Positions 28,976 through 36,500 of a stretch of 64,000 bases of DNA are shown in pieces (position 1 is the stretch's first letter; the number at the start of each line of letters is the position of its first letter). The position numbers were made by a program, and so were the translations under genes. The notes beneath the pieces are model-generated. The model saw nothing but the letters and a program-made list of their open reading frames with translations. It was not told the origin of the DNA and did no database searches. The stretch lies in NCBI GenBank assembly GCA_013289795.1, contig JABCZH010000003.1, positions 124,001 to 188,000 of the forward strand. The letters run 5' to 3'. The DNA is from Acidobacteriota bacterium (GTDB lineage Bacteria > Acidobacteriota > Terriglobia > Terriglobales > Acidobacteriaceae).

Positions 28976-29368
28976 CTAGACAATCTTGCCTTCCGCCAGA
29001 TCCTTTACCAGTTTTACGTCGGCCTCCAGGAAGTCGTAGGTGGGCAACTCAGAACGCGTCGCCCAGCGGATGTCACGAAAAATTCGGTTCTCGATCGTCC
29101 CCGCGTACTCCCTTACCACGTAGAAGCGCAGTTCCACTGAGCTTCCGGTCTTGTACTGGTGGCGAATGCGCATGACTTCTTCGCCGATGGTAGCGTTGAT
29201 GCCCAACTCCTCATCCAGTTCGCGGCGCAACGCATCGCGGGGTTGCTCGCCGGTTTCGATCTTACCACCGGGGAACTCCCACTTCAGCGGCATGGTTTGG
29301 TGGCGGGTGCGTTGGCACACGAGAACCTTGTCGCCCTTGATGATCACCGCTGCTACAACCTGTTTCAT
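28976..29368 (-). CDS. MutT-like Nudix hydrolase
   Basis: 130-aa Nudix protein with a full box: G35, E41, R49-E50-L51, E53-E54, G56 (FPGGKIETGEQPRDALRREL). The N-terminus KQVVAAVIIKGDKVLVCQR is typical of MutT/8-oxo-dGTP diphosphatases. Likely cleans oxidised nucleotides; the substrate is not proven. Confidence 0.88.
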   Translation of the reverse strand: MKQVVAAVIIKGDKVLVCQRTRHQTMPLKWEFPGGKIETGEQPRDALRRELDEELGINATIGEEVMRIRHQYKTGSSVELRFYVVREYAGTIENRIFRDIRWATRSELPTYDFLEADVKLVKDLAEGKIV

Positions 29369-29415
29369 GGAAGTACCGGGACTCGGGACGGCGCTTGCTC
29401 GATTATGTCAGGTTG

Positions 29416-29889
29416 CTATTGGGAAGACTTTTCCAGGCTTGCGCCCACCAGGCTGGCACAGTATTCCACTAGAGTGCGATCTTCGTCTTTGAAGGCTGCG
29501 GGGAAATGGCTGTCGATATCGAGTTCTCCCACCACCTTGCCGTGGGCGAACACCGGAACCACGATTTCCGACTTGGTCTCCAGCGAGCACGCCAGATAAC
29601 GAGGATCAAGGTTGACGTCATCCACCACGACGGTCTTGCGAGTGGACGCCGCCGCGCCGCAGATTCCCTGATGCAGGGGGATGTGCGTATGCGGGGTCAT
29701 GGCCCCTTGAAATGAACCCAGCACAAGCATGGGCGGCCGGGCTGCTTCCAGCATGTAAAAACCAACCCAGTTATATTTCAACATGCGTTGGTGCAAAAGC
29801 TCGACCATCCGTGTCATGAGGTCTTGTGCAGACTTCGCCTGCAGTGCGAGTTGCGCCATTTCTGCATGCACATCCTTAGCCGTGGACAT
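29416..29889 (-). CDS. GAF-domain protein, free methionine-R-sulfoxide reductase-like
   Basis: 157-aa single GAF domain close to fRMsr (YNWVGFYMLE, GICGAAAST, ETKSEIVVPV, GELDIDSH). Two cysteines, C77 and C101, match two of the family's redox cysteines. The position about ten residues before C77, usually a third Cys, is His67 (alignment by eye). Probably active with two cysteines, but a sensory GAF role is possible. TAGTAT lies 7 nt upstream of the ATG. Confidence 0.78.
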   Translation of the reverse strand: MSTAKDVHAEMAQLALQAKSAQDLMTRMVELLHQRMLKYNWVGFYMLEAARPPMLVLGSFQGAMTPHTHIPLHQGICGAAASTRKTVVVDDVNLDPRYLACSLETKSEIVVPVFAHGKVVGELDIDSHFPAAFKDEDRTLVEYCASLVGASLEKSSQ

Positions 29890-29896
29890 AGGGGAG

Positions 29897-29902
29897 ATAC
29901 TA
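29897..29902 (-). promoter_or_regulatory. -10-like hexamer 7 nt before the GAF/fRMsr gene
   Basis: TAGTAT on the minus strand, ending 7 nt before ATG 29889. No Shine-Dalgarno sequence in between. Confidence 0.4.
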
Positions 29903-29911
29903 TCTCAGGCG

Positions 29912-30739
29912 CTAGTAGCTGTGCACAGCTATGTTGGTAATACATTTGAGACCTGAGACATGCGGAAAACTCTCAGGATGAATGGCCACAGCCAGGGCGT
30001 GCAGTCCCCGGACAAGGGTAGGTGCTGGCGTGTTCAAGAATTCATCGGGAATGCAGTAGACGCGGTTTTGCTGTGCGGCCCGCATCCCGGTCCAGCCGCG
30101 GTCGCGGAGAATCTTTTCGAGCGGCACCCGGTTGCCAGCCCCGCACCATGCGGCTACAAGTACATCAGGATCTTCGCGCAAGATGGCATCCGCTGATGTT
30201 TCTGCTCCCGGCACTCCCACGAGGGTGCCGCCAGCCGCGTACACCAACTCTGCGACCCACGGCTGCGACGTGATCAGTGGTTTACCCCATTCTTCACAGA
30301 ACACTCGCCGCCGCGCCTTGCCGGCGGTCTGCTGGCTGACGGTCTCGATCTCACGCTGCATCGTGGCGATTACTTCCTCGCCGCGATCTGACGCACCCAT
30401 GATCCCGGAGATGGCCGCGATGTCGGTGTAGATATCGGCAAGCGTCTTGGGTGCCAGACCCAGAAAACGCGCGCCGGTTTTCAGAATCTCAGTGACTGCC
30501 TTTTCTTGATAGGGGACGGCAGCGATCACTAAATCAGGCTGAGCGGCAGCAATCTGGTTGGTGTCGGCGGTCCAGGAATCGCGTACGATGGCGAGTTTTC
30601 GCTCGCGAACCTCTGGAGACACATCTACGCAATATTTCGTACACGCCACCAGACGATCCAGTTTGCCAATAGCCGCGAGGATCGCGGTTGCACTGGGCTG
30701 AAGGGAGACGATTCGCTGGGGAGTGTGATCGAGCGGCAC
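29912..30739 (-). CDS. Cobalamin/iron-type substrate-binding fold protein without signal peptide
   Basis: 275-aa BtuF-like periplasmic-binding fold (RIVSLQPSATAILAAIG, QPDLVIAAVPY, FCEEWGKPLITSQPWVAEL). There is no signal peptide or lipobox and no adjacent ABC permease or TonB receptor. The start is GTG 30739. It may be a cytoplasmic family member or have an upstream start missed here. The ligand is unknown. Confidence 0.7.
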   Translation of the reverse strand: MPLDHTPQRIVSLQPSATAILAAIGKLDRLVACTKYCVDVSPEVRERKLAIVRDSWTADTNQIAAAQPDLVIAAVPYQEKAVTEILKTGARFLGLAPKTLADIYTDIAAISGIMGASDRGEEVIATMQREIETVSQQTAGKARRRVFCEEWGKPLITSQPWVAELVYAAGGTLVGVPGAETSADAILREDPDVLVAAWCGAGNRVPLEKILRDRGWTGMRAAQQNRVYCIPDEFLNTPAPTLVRGLHALAVAIHPESFPHVSGLKCITNIAVHSY

Positions 30740-30813
30740 GGTAACGTCATCTTACAGCCGGTGGGCCACGGAGGCGAGGCGTTCAGAGCAACTCCTATAC
30801 CACCGTGACACGC

Positions 30814-30819
30814 TACAAT
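30814..30819 (+). promoter_or_regulatory. -10-like hexamer 7 nt before the IscU-like gene
   Basis: TACAAT ending 7 nt before ATG 30827; the sequence between shows no Shine-Dalgarno site. Confidence 0.45.
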
Positions 30820-30826
30820 TCTTGCG

Positions 30827-31186
30827 ATGTATTCCGCTCAAGTCCTCGACCACTTTCAAAACCCTCGGAACCCAGGGACAGTGGCCAACCCCGACGCCGT
30901 CGCACAGCTGGACAACCCCGCGTGTGGCGACGTCCTGAAGCTGACCTTAAGAATTGAGAATGGCCACGTCGCGGAGATCCAGTTCCTTGCCAAAGGCTGT
31001 GTTCCCGCCATCGCCTGCGGGTCAGCATTGACGGAGTTGGTGCAGGGAAGAACAGTTGAAGGGGCGCGCACACTGAAGCGAGAAGAACTAGTCGATGCGG
31101 TGGGTGGCCTGCCTGAAGCCTCCAACCACGCCAGCCATCTGGCGATGGACACTCTGGCAAAGGCATTAGGCGAAATCGAGAGCTAG
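30827..31186 (+). CDS. IscU/NifU-N-like iron-sulfur scaffold, variant
   Basis: 119-aa IscU-fold protein (MYSAQVLDHFQNPRNPGT, NPACGD, FLAKGCVPAIACGSAL). Cysteines are C33, C58 and C64. The canonical third cluster Cys, in an HCS motif near the C-terminus, is replaced: residues 101-103 read H-A-S. Whether C64 takes over is unknown. It is not linked here to iscS, which lies 18 kb away. Its stop overlaps the convergent HAD gene by 4 nt. Confidence 0.8.
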   Translation: MYSAQVLDHFQNPRNPGTVANPDAVAQLDNPACGDVLKLTLRIENGHVAEIQFLAKGCVPAIACGSALTELVQGRTVEGARTLKREELVDAVGGLPEASNHASHLAMDTLAKALGEIES

Positions 31187-31881
31187 CCACGGATCTTGTC
31201 TGGCCGGTAAACAGTCCAGCCGCGCTCGCGGGCGGTTTTCTCTAGATCAGGATTCGGATTCACCGCGAACCCATTGCGGCCAATAGCGAGCATCTCCGTG
31301 TCCCAGCGGGAATTGCCGAAAGCGGCATCCGGTTCTTTCCCGATTACTTCGTGAATGGCTGCGGGCTTACCTGCACCGGTCGGCACCCGCACCAGACGGT
31401 CGGTAACCATGCCATTCTCAATCGCGACCGCCGCGGCCAGAATTCGGTTGTCCGCAATCCCGCAATACTTCATTCCGGCACGGATTACCCATTCGTTAGT
31501 CGAGGACACTGCCCAGACGTCACAGCCTGACGCTCGCAGGCGGTTCACCAGTTCGCGCATCTCGGGGAATATCTGCGAGACGAAATTCTCCTCGAAGAAT
31601 CGATTGGCCGCTTGCTGCACCTGAGCTTCGGTCAGCCCGCGATGCATGGTCACCATTTCGCCGCACATGTCGTCCTCAATGACCTTCCCGGCACGATAAT
31701 CGGCGTAGCGTGGGCGTGCCCAACGCACGACCTCGTCGGAAACCACGCGTTGCCTCAGTTCCCAATCGAAGAATTCTTCTCCGGCGTCGCCTGCCCACAG
31801 CGTACCGTCGCAGTCGAACACGGCAAGGCGGGGCTGAAGGTGGAGCACCGTCTCAATGAAAGCGGCAGCTTTGGGCGTCAT
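31183..31881 (-). CDS. HAD-superfamily phosphatase, phosphoserine phosphatase-like
   Basis: 232 aa from ATG 31881. Motif I FDCDGTLW (D23, D25), motif II VSSTN, and motif III/IV region GNSRWDTEML, where the usual GDS/GNSxxD pattern is kept. A four-helix cap (residues about 30-110) fits the PSP branch. The frame extends to 31956, but that would overlap the MocA-like gene. It is in a row with the XdhC and MocA-like genes; the substrate is unknown. Confidence 0.8.
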   Translation of the reverse strand: MTPKAAAFIETVLHLQPRLAVFDCDGTLWAGDAGEEFFDWELRQRVVSDEVVRWARPRYADYRAGKVIEDDMCGEMVTMHRGLTEAQVQQAANRFFEENFVSQIFPEMRELVNRLRASGCDVWAVSSTNEWVIRAGMKYCGIADNRILAAAVAIENGMVTDRLVRVPTGAGKPAAIHEVIGKEPDAAFGNSRWDTEMLAIGRNGFAVNPNPDLEKTARERGWTVYRPDKIRG

Positions 31882-31903
31882 GGGTGGGGCCAAGGAGTTT
31901 ATC

Positions 31904-32542
31904 TCAAGCACGGGGTGTCGAGGACAAAGCCGAGTAGTCCTGCGGCGTGTCCACATTCAGCGTAACAGCGGGGTCATCGACTCGGACATAGGAAATGTGT
32001 TGCCGATTCTGGTGCTCGATCTCGCGCGCGGTGGAAATTGGGGAGGCTCTCAGGAAAACTTCCATCATCTCTCGTCCGATCAAAAATGGATGTCCGTGCT
32101 TGCCCCCGAATTCGGGAATCAAGGCCCAAGTCTCATCTGGACGTGACATGAATGCCGCACACAGTGTTTGCAATGTCGCAAGGCGCGCGGGCGGCCGATC
32201 CACGAGGGTAACCATAGCGGCATCGCGTCCCCGATTCAGGACCTCCTGCAAGCCTACCCGGAGCGAACTGAACTGCCCATTGTCGGGCGCCGGATTTCTC
32301 ACCAGAGACGCGCCGTTGGAATACACAACCGGAGCAAGATTAGCTTCATTCTTTCCCGCGACCACGATCACTAGCTCGTTAAAAGGGAGCAGAGACAGGA
32401 TGGCCGAAGAAAGAAACGTGGTGTTGTCGGAGAGCGTTCCTGGAGCACCTGGTGGCCAGGGTAGCAAGGCTTTGTCCGTGCCCATGCGAGTCGAGTCGCC
32501 GGCGGCGAGAATCACCCCGCATAGACTTGATGCGCTGGCCAT
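31904..32542 (-). CDS. MocA/MobA-like nucleotidyltransferase
   Basis: 212-aa NTP transferase. LCGVILAAGDSTRMGTDKALLPW is the GTP/CTP-binding signature; LVDRPP takes the place of the usual DQP/DMP metal motif. With the neighbouring XdhC it suggests maturation of a molybdenum hydroxylase cofactor. No xanthine-dehydrogenase-type structural gene is in the window. Confidence 0.82.
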   Translation of the reverse strand: MASASSLCGVILAAGDSTRMGTDKALLPWPPGAPGTLSDNTTFLSSAILSLLPFNELVIVVAGKNEANLAPVVYSNGASLVRNPAPDNGQFSSLRVGLQEVLNRGRDAAMVTLVDRPPARLATLQTLCAAFMSRPDETWALIPEFGGKHGHPFLIGREMMEVFLRASPISTAREIEHQNRQHISYVRVDDPAVTLNVDTPQDYSALSSTPRA

Positions 32543-32593
32543 GCAGTGAAGATAGCAGAAAGCCAGGACTCAAGGTCAGAGCTGATCTTCGTC

Positions 32594-33457
32594 TCAGAGC
32601 TTTTCGTTTGGATCTTCGAGTACGGTGATGGGCTCATCCGCGTTCTGAACATGCGTCTTGAACCAGCTCATGTGGGGCAAGGCGCGCTCGGAGCGCCGGC
32701 GTACAGCGATCAACTCGGCTGTAATTGCCACCGCAATCTCTTCCGGGGTGATGGCTCCAATGTCCAGACCAACGGGCGCATGCACGCGTTCGAACAGATG
32801 CACGGGAAGCCCTTCTTTTATGAGTTCGCGGAAGATAGTAATGGTCTTGCGCTTGGAGCCGATCATTCCAACATAGCGCGCCCGGGTCTGCACCGCCCAG
32901 CGCAACACCCGCATATCATCACGATGGCCGCGCGTCACAATGACGATGTGCGACGACTCCTGCGGCGTGATCTTCGCCATCGCCTGTTCGAAGTCTTCTG
33001 CAATCACTTCTTTTGCGTCGGGAAAGCGTTCGCGGCTGGCGTAAGCGGCGCGGTCGTCCACTACGGTTACATCAAACCCTGCGCCACGGGCGACCTTATA
33101 AAGATTTACTGATACGTGACCTGCACCGAATACATAGAGCAATGCTGGAGGTAGAACGGGCTCGATGAAGATATCCAGAGTTCCACCGCAGACTAGGCCA
33201 GTATCGTACTTGGGATTTTCATTCAGGTTGAAAGTCAGGGTGCGCGGTTTCTCGCATTCCATGACTTCGCGGGCGGCCTGCCAGACCTCGGCCTCGACGC
33301 ATCCGCCGCCAATGGTGCCAGCAATCGAACCGTCGTCACGTACCAACATCTTGGCGGTCTCAAACGAGGGAATGGAGCCGCGCACGTTGACGATAGTAGC
33401 CACTGCCCCCCGCCGGCCTTCGTGCCGCAGCTTCACTATTTCCTCGTAGATGTCCAC
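32594..33457 (-). CDS. XdhC-family molybdenum enzyme accessory protein
   Basis: About 287 aa from GTG 33457, matching the usual family N-terminus (DIYEEIVKLRHEGRRGAVAT); the frame is open to 33514. The XdhC N-domain has NVRGSIPSFETAKMLV and GTIGGGCVEAEVW; the Rossmann C-domain has LYVFGAGHVSVNLYKVA and GMIGSKRK. Family members insert the sulfurated molybdenum cofactor into xanthine dehydrogenase-like enzymes. It heads a run XdhC, MocA-like, HAD. Confidence 0.87.
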   Translation of the reverse strand: MDIYEEIVKLRHEGRRGAVATIVNVRGSIPSFETAKMLVRDDGSIAGTIGGGCVEAEVWQAAREVMECEKPRTLTFNLNENPKYDTGLVCGGTLDIFIEPVLPPALLYVFGAGHVSVNLYKVARGAGFDVTVVDDRAAYASRERFPDAKEVIAEDFEQAMAKITPQESSHIVIVTRGHRDDMRVLRWAVQTRARYVGMIGSKRKTITIFRELIKEGLPVHLFERVHAPVGLDIGAITPEEIAVAITAELIAVRRRSERALPHMSWFKTHVQNADEPITVLEDPNEKL

Positions 33458-33557
33458 AGCTTGATTATTCTTCGGTAAACAGGGGAAGTCAATCAAAAGG
33501 ACGGTCGGCCGCATCTCCGGGGTGCTGTGATAAGTTTGGGCAAGGAGAGTCCGCGAT

Positions 33558-34580
33558 ATGAAAGCTGTTCGCCTCCACGAATTCGGCGGGCCGGAGGTTC
33601 TTCGTTATGAAGACGTCCCTGACCCAAAGCCACGCAAGGACCAGGTGCTGGTACGGGTTCGCGCGTGCTCGCTGAATCATCTGGACATCTGGGTACGCAA
33701 GGGACTTCCCGGGGTGAAGCTCCCGCACATTCTGGGTAGTGACATTGCGGGAGAGATCGCCGAAGTCGGCGAGTACGTCACCGGGTTCAAAGCCGGACAG
33801 CGGGTGCTACTTGCCCCCATGGTTTTCTGCAACCACTGCGCGAAGTGTGTTGCCGGGTTGCAAAACCAATGCCGGGAATTCGCAGTGCTCGGGAACGGCG
33901 TGGACGGCGGCAACTGCGAGCTCATAGCCGTGCCGGCGGTGAATGTCATCCCGATTCCCGAGAGCTTGGACTTTAACCAAGCCGGCAGCGTGCCTTTGGT
34001 GTTTCTGACCGCTTGGCACATGCTGGTGGGACGGGCACGCATTCGTCAGGGGCAAACCGTGCTGGTGCTCGGGGGAGGGTCGGGGGTTGGCATCGCTGCC
34101 ATTCAGATTGCCAAGCTGTTCCACGCACGCGCAATCACAACTGCGGGAGACGAAGCCAAGCTGGAGAAAGCCCGCGCGCTGGGTGCCGATTATGGCATCA
34201 ATCACTACCAGCAGAAGATATCGGAAGAGGTGCGCAAAATCACCAGCAAAGAAGGCGTGGACATCGTAGTGGAGCACGTGGGCACGGCCACGTGGGAAGA
34301 GAGTATGAAGTCGCTCAAGGCCGGAGGCACCATTGTGACCTGCGGCGCGACTACGGGCTTCGATGCCAAGTTCGATCTGCGGTTTCTCTTTGCGCGGCAG
34401 CTTTCCTTCATGGGTTCCTATATGGGCACCATGGGCGATTTGCACGACGTGCTCGGGCATGTTTTTGCCGGACGACTGAACCCGGTCGTCGACAAAGCTT
34501 TTGCTTTGGAAGACGCACGCGCGGCCCACGAATACATGGAATCGAGCCACATGTTTGGGAAGATCGTGCTGAATCCGTAG
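33558..34580 (+). CDS. Zinc-binding alcohol dehydrogenase/quinone oxidoreductase family protein
   Basis: 340-aa MDR enzyme. N-terminus VRLHEFGGPEVLRYEDVPDP, structural zinc cysteines in FCNHCAKCVAGLQNQC, and a Rossmann segment VLVLGGGSGVGIAAIQIA. The catalytic zinc site is degenerate: the first ligand region reads SLNHLD rather than CGTD. AAGGAG lies ahead of ATG 33558. Substrate unknown. Confidence 0.82.
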   Translation: MKAVRLHEFGGPEVLRYEDVPDPKPRKDQVLVRVRACSLNHLDIWVRKGLPGVKLPHILGSDIAGEIAEVGEYVTGFKAGQRVLLAPMVFCNHCAKCVAGLQNQCREFAVLGNGVDGGNCELIAVPAVNVIPIPESLDFNQAGSVPLVFLTAWHMLVGRARIRQGQTVLVLGGGSGVGIAAIQIAKLFHARAITTAGDEAKLEKARALGADYGINHYQQKISEEVRKITSKEGVDIVVEHVGTATWEESMKSLKAGGTIVTCGATTGFDAKFDLRFLFARQLSFMGSYMGTMGDLHDVLGHVFAGRLNPVVDKAFALEDARAAHEYMESSHMFGKIVLNP

Positions 34581-34616
34581 CAGCCTTTCCCTGCTGGGCC
34601 GTTCGGGAGTGGGGAG

Positions 34617-34622
34617 TACAAT
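34617..34622 (+). promoter_or_regulatory. -10-like hexamer 6 nt before the 79-aa gene
   Basis: TACAAT ending 6 nt before GTG 34629. No Shine-Dalgarno site between them. Confidence 0.45.
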
Positions 34623-34628
34623 CAGCCC

Positions 34629-34868
34629 GTGTTCTTCAAGGTACCTGGCCGAATTCTAGATATTGAGACGATCGCCTCGGGCAAAGGCGTCCGCGAGAGC
34701 CGCCGGTTACGAAAGCTCTATGGCGGTCGCCGCTGGAGGAAGCTGAAAGGAACGGCGACGGTCAAGCTGGCGGATGGTACGATGTGTCATGCCGAAGTGC
34801 ACTGGTACGAGGCACACGGCGTTGGCACGAGAGAGCTCAAGATCAAGCGAATTCTGGAAATCCAATGA
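34629..34868 (+). CDS. Small basic protein of unknown function
   Basis: 79 aa, strongly basic in the centre (SRRLRKLYGGRRWRKLKGTA), ending in a short beta-like part (AEVHWYEAHGVGTRELKIKR). I recall similar short proteins as uncharacterised and widely scattered. GTG start; a -10-like TACAAT lies 6 nt upstream. It overlaps the next small gene by 4 nt (ATGA). The size, charge and pairing resemble a toxin-antitoxin module, but no family match was made. Confidence 0.6.
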   Translation: MFFKVPGRILDIETIASGKGVRESRRLRKLYGGRRWRKLKGTATVKLADGTMCHAEVHWYEAHGVGTRELKIKRILEIQ

Positions 34869-35104
34869 AGCGAAGCGAATTGCGGTTCGTTGTCTGCGTC
34901 AAGAACAAAGACTATGGCGCCTCCCTTGAATTGCGGAAGCTCTATCAGGTCGTTGCGGATGAAACCGCTTCCAAACTCCACCAGATCCGTGTCATTGATG
35001 AGTCAGGTGAAGACTATCTTTATCCCGAAGAATACTTCATCCCAGTTCAGTTGCCCCAGTCGGCGGAGAAGGCTGTGCGACGTGCAGCGAACATCAGAGG
35101 ATGA
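34865..35104 (+). CDS. Small acidic-tailed protein of unknown function
   Basis: 79 aa: ELRFVVCVKNKDYGASLEL, then LYQVVADETASKLHQIRVID and EDYLYPEEYFIPVQLP. It looks like one compact SH3-like/beta domain of the kind seen in small uncharacterised cytosolic proteins. Translationally coupled to the previous gene. Function not recognised. Confidence 0.6.
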   Translation: MKRSELRFVVCVKNKDYGASLELRKLYQVVADETASKLHQIRVIDESGEDYLYPEEYFIPVQLPQSAEKAVRRAANIRG

Positions 35105-35116
35105 GTTGATTTCGAC

Positions 35117-35476
35117 ATGTCTCTCTTCAGGATTGCTGACTCAATCTACCTTGGAGTCCTCGACGTAGCTGCTGCTTCTGCCTGGTACATCGACAAGCTC
35201 GGCCTTCAGCCGGTGGTTTCAATGGAAGATGGGGAGGGTTGTCTCTCGCTAGGATTCTCCAAGAAAGACGTGACCGTGATTACGCTCGGCCCTCGGAACC
35301 GTGTCACCGACGCAACCACCCCAATGCTCTACTCATCAAGTGTTGAGAAGGCACGAGAGAGGTTGATCGCTCGCGGGGTGAGCCTCGGACCGATCGAAGA
35401 GGATCGCCAAGGGGCGCACTATTTCGTGATGACGGACCTAGACGGCAACCAGATTGAGGTTACGAAGGAACCTTGA
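35117..35476 (+). CDS. VOC/glyoxalase-superfamily protein
   Basis: 119 aa with one VOC unit (LGVLDVAAASAWYIDKLGLQPV at the start, HYFVMTDLDGNQIEVT at the end). It could be a metal-dependent lyase/dioxygenase or a resistance-type binding protein; residues are too few to say which. 12 nt after the previous small gene, possibly in one transcript. Confidence 0.75.
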   Translation: MSLFRIADSIYLGVLDVAAASAWYIDKLGLQPVVSMEDGEGCLSLGFSKKDVTVITLGPRNRVTDATTPMLYSSSVEKARERLIARGVSLGPIEEDRQGAHYFVMTDLDGNQIEVTKEP

Positions 35477-35504
35477 GCTAGTCCATCCCAAGCGACCTGC
35501 AACC

Positions 35505-35837
35505 TCAGAGACCCTGCCATACGCGACTGTCAAGCGTGTTTACGCTGGGATCATCTGAACGGTAGCGGACAGTAATCCGTTGATGCCGGTGGAACTTCCC
35601 CTTAGCGTTTTGCATTCTCTTCATGGAAGGAAACAGCGGACGCCAGAATGACTCTCCGGTTTATGGGCCGTCGTTGCCCACGGAAAACTCGTAAGCGATT
35701 GCCAAACGGATTGTGTCCGAGTTGGTGTTACCGCGATGTCCGATACGCTCAATTGTCACCTCGGTTACCTCGCCCTCGACGAGCGGCCATCGCCAACTCC
35801 AGACCCTCGAAATTGCGTCGTACAAATCCTCGAACAC
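35505..35837 (-). pseudogene. DUF3592-like gene with a premature stop
   Basis: Translating the minus strand from GTG 35837 gives FEDLYDAISRVWSWRWPLVE, EVTIERIGHRGNTNSDTIRL and AIAYEFSVGNDGP, then a TAA (35663-35661). Reading on in the same frame gives TGESFWRPL, then ITVRYRSDDPSVNTLDSRVW and a TGA at 35507-35505. The second half keeps the family-typical end, and Tyr is expected where the TAA stands, so a single TAC-to-TAA change explains it. A TGA lies just upstream of the GTG, so the N-terminus may also be lost. It fills the otherwise empty gap before nuoB. Confidence 0.72.
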
Positions 35838-35868
35838 GAGTGGCCGATATCATAACTCCAAGGTGGGT

Positions 35869-35874
35869 TAGAAT
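35869..35874 (+). promoter_or_regulatory. -10-like hexamer 6 nt before nuoB
   Basis: TAGAAT ending 6 nt before ATG 35881. The -35 region is weak. Confidence 0.4.
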
Positions 35875-35880
35875 AAATAC

Positions 35881-36441
35881 ATGTCCGACAACCTCAGCTT
35901 CGGGCCCTACGTCACCGTTGAACACGGCAAGAGGGTGGTCAAGGAGCTTACCTACGGCAACCACACGCCGGAAGGCGTCGTGCTCACCACCATGGACAAC
36001 GCGGTCAACTGGATGCGCAAGAATTCCATTTGGCCGATGACGTTCGGTTTGGCATGCTGTGCCATCGAAATGATGTCCATGGGTGCGTCGCGTTTTGACA
36101 TCGCGCGCTTCGGCGCTGAAGTATTTCGTCCGTCGCCGCGTCAATCCGACTTGATCATCATTGCCGGCCGCGTCTCCAACAAGATGGCTCCCGTGATCCG
36201 GCAACTTTGGGAACAAATGCCGGAACCCAAGTGGGTCATCTCCATGGGCGCGTGCGCGACTTCCGGCGGCGTGTTCAACAACTATGCCTTGGTGCAAAGC
36301 GTGAACCAGGTGATTCCGGTGGATGTCTACGTGCCGGGATGCCCGCCTCGTCCCGAGCAACTGATCTACGCCATCACTCTGCTGCAAGAGAAGATTCAAA
36401 AAGAGCGCGGCACCATCAAGCGCGCCTTCAACATCAGCTAA
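35881..36441 (+). CDS. nuoB: NADH-quinone oxidoreductase subunit B
   Basis: 186-aa subunit of respiratory complex I that carries iron-sulfur cluster N2 next to the quinone site. Cluster cysteines are in [16 protein letters not shown] and PGCPPRPEQ. It stands alone: none of the other nuo genes are within the window, although nuoB normally sits in a nuoA-N run. Could be a unit split from the main operon or a second copy. Confidence 0.92.
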   Translation: MSDNLSFGPYVTVEHGKRVVKELTYGNHTPEGVVLTTMDNAVNWMRKNSIWPMTFGLACCAIEMMSMGASRFDIARFGAEVFRPSPRQSDLIIIAGRVSNKMAPVIRQLWEQMPEPKWVISMGACATSGGVFNNYALVQSVNQVIPVDVYVPGCPPRPEQLIYAITLLQEKIQKERGTIKRAFNIS

Positions 36442-36471
36442 ATTCGCTTGCTCCTGCTTTTACTGCATGTA

Positions 36472-36492
36472 TTAACACTGCAAGTGTAAAAT
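36472..36492 (+). promoter_or_regulatory. -10-like box and palindrome before the PLP decarboxylase
   Basis: TTAACACT (36472-36479), GCA, AGTGTAAA (36483-36490) form an imperfect inverted repeat with one mismatch per arm. It overlaps TAAAAT (36487-36492), which ends 8 nt before ATG 36501. Good operator candidate. Confidence 0.45.
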
Positions 36493-36500
36493 CGCGCAGC

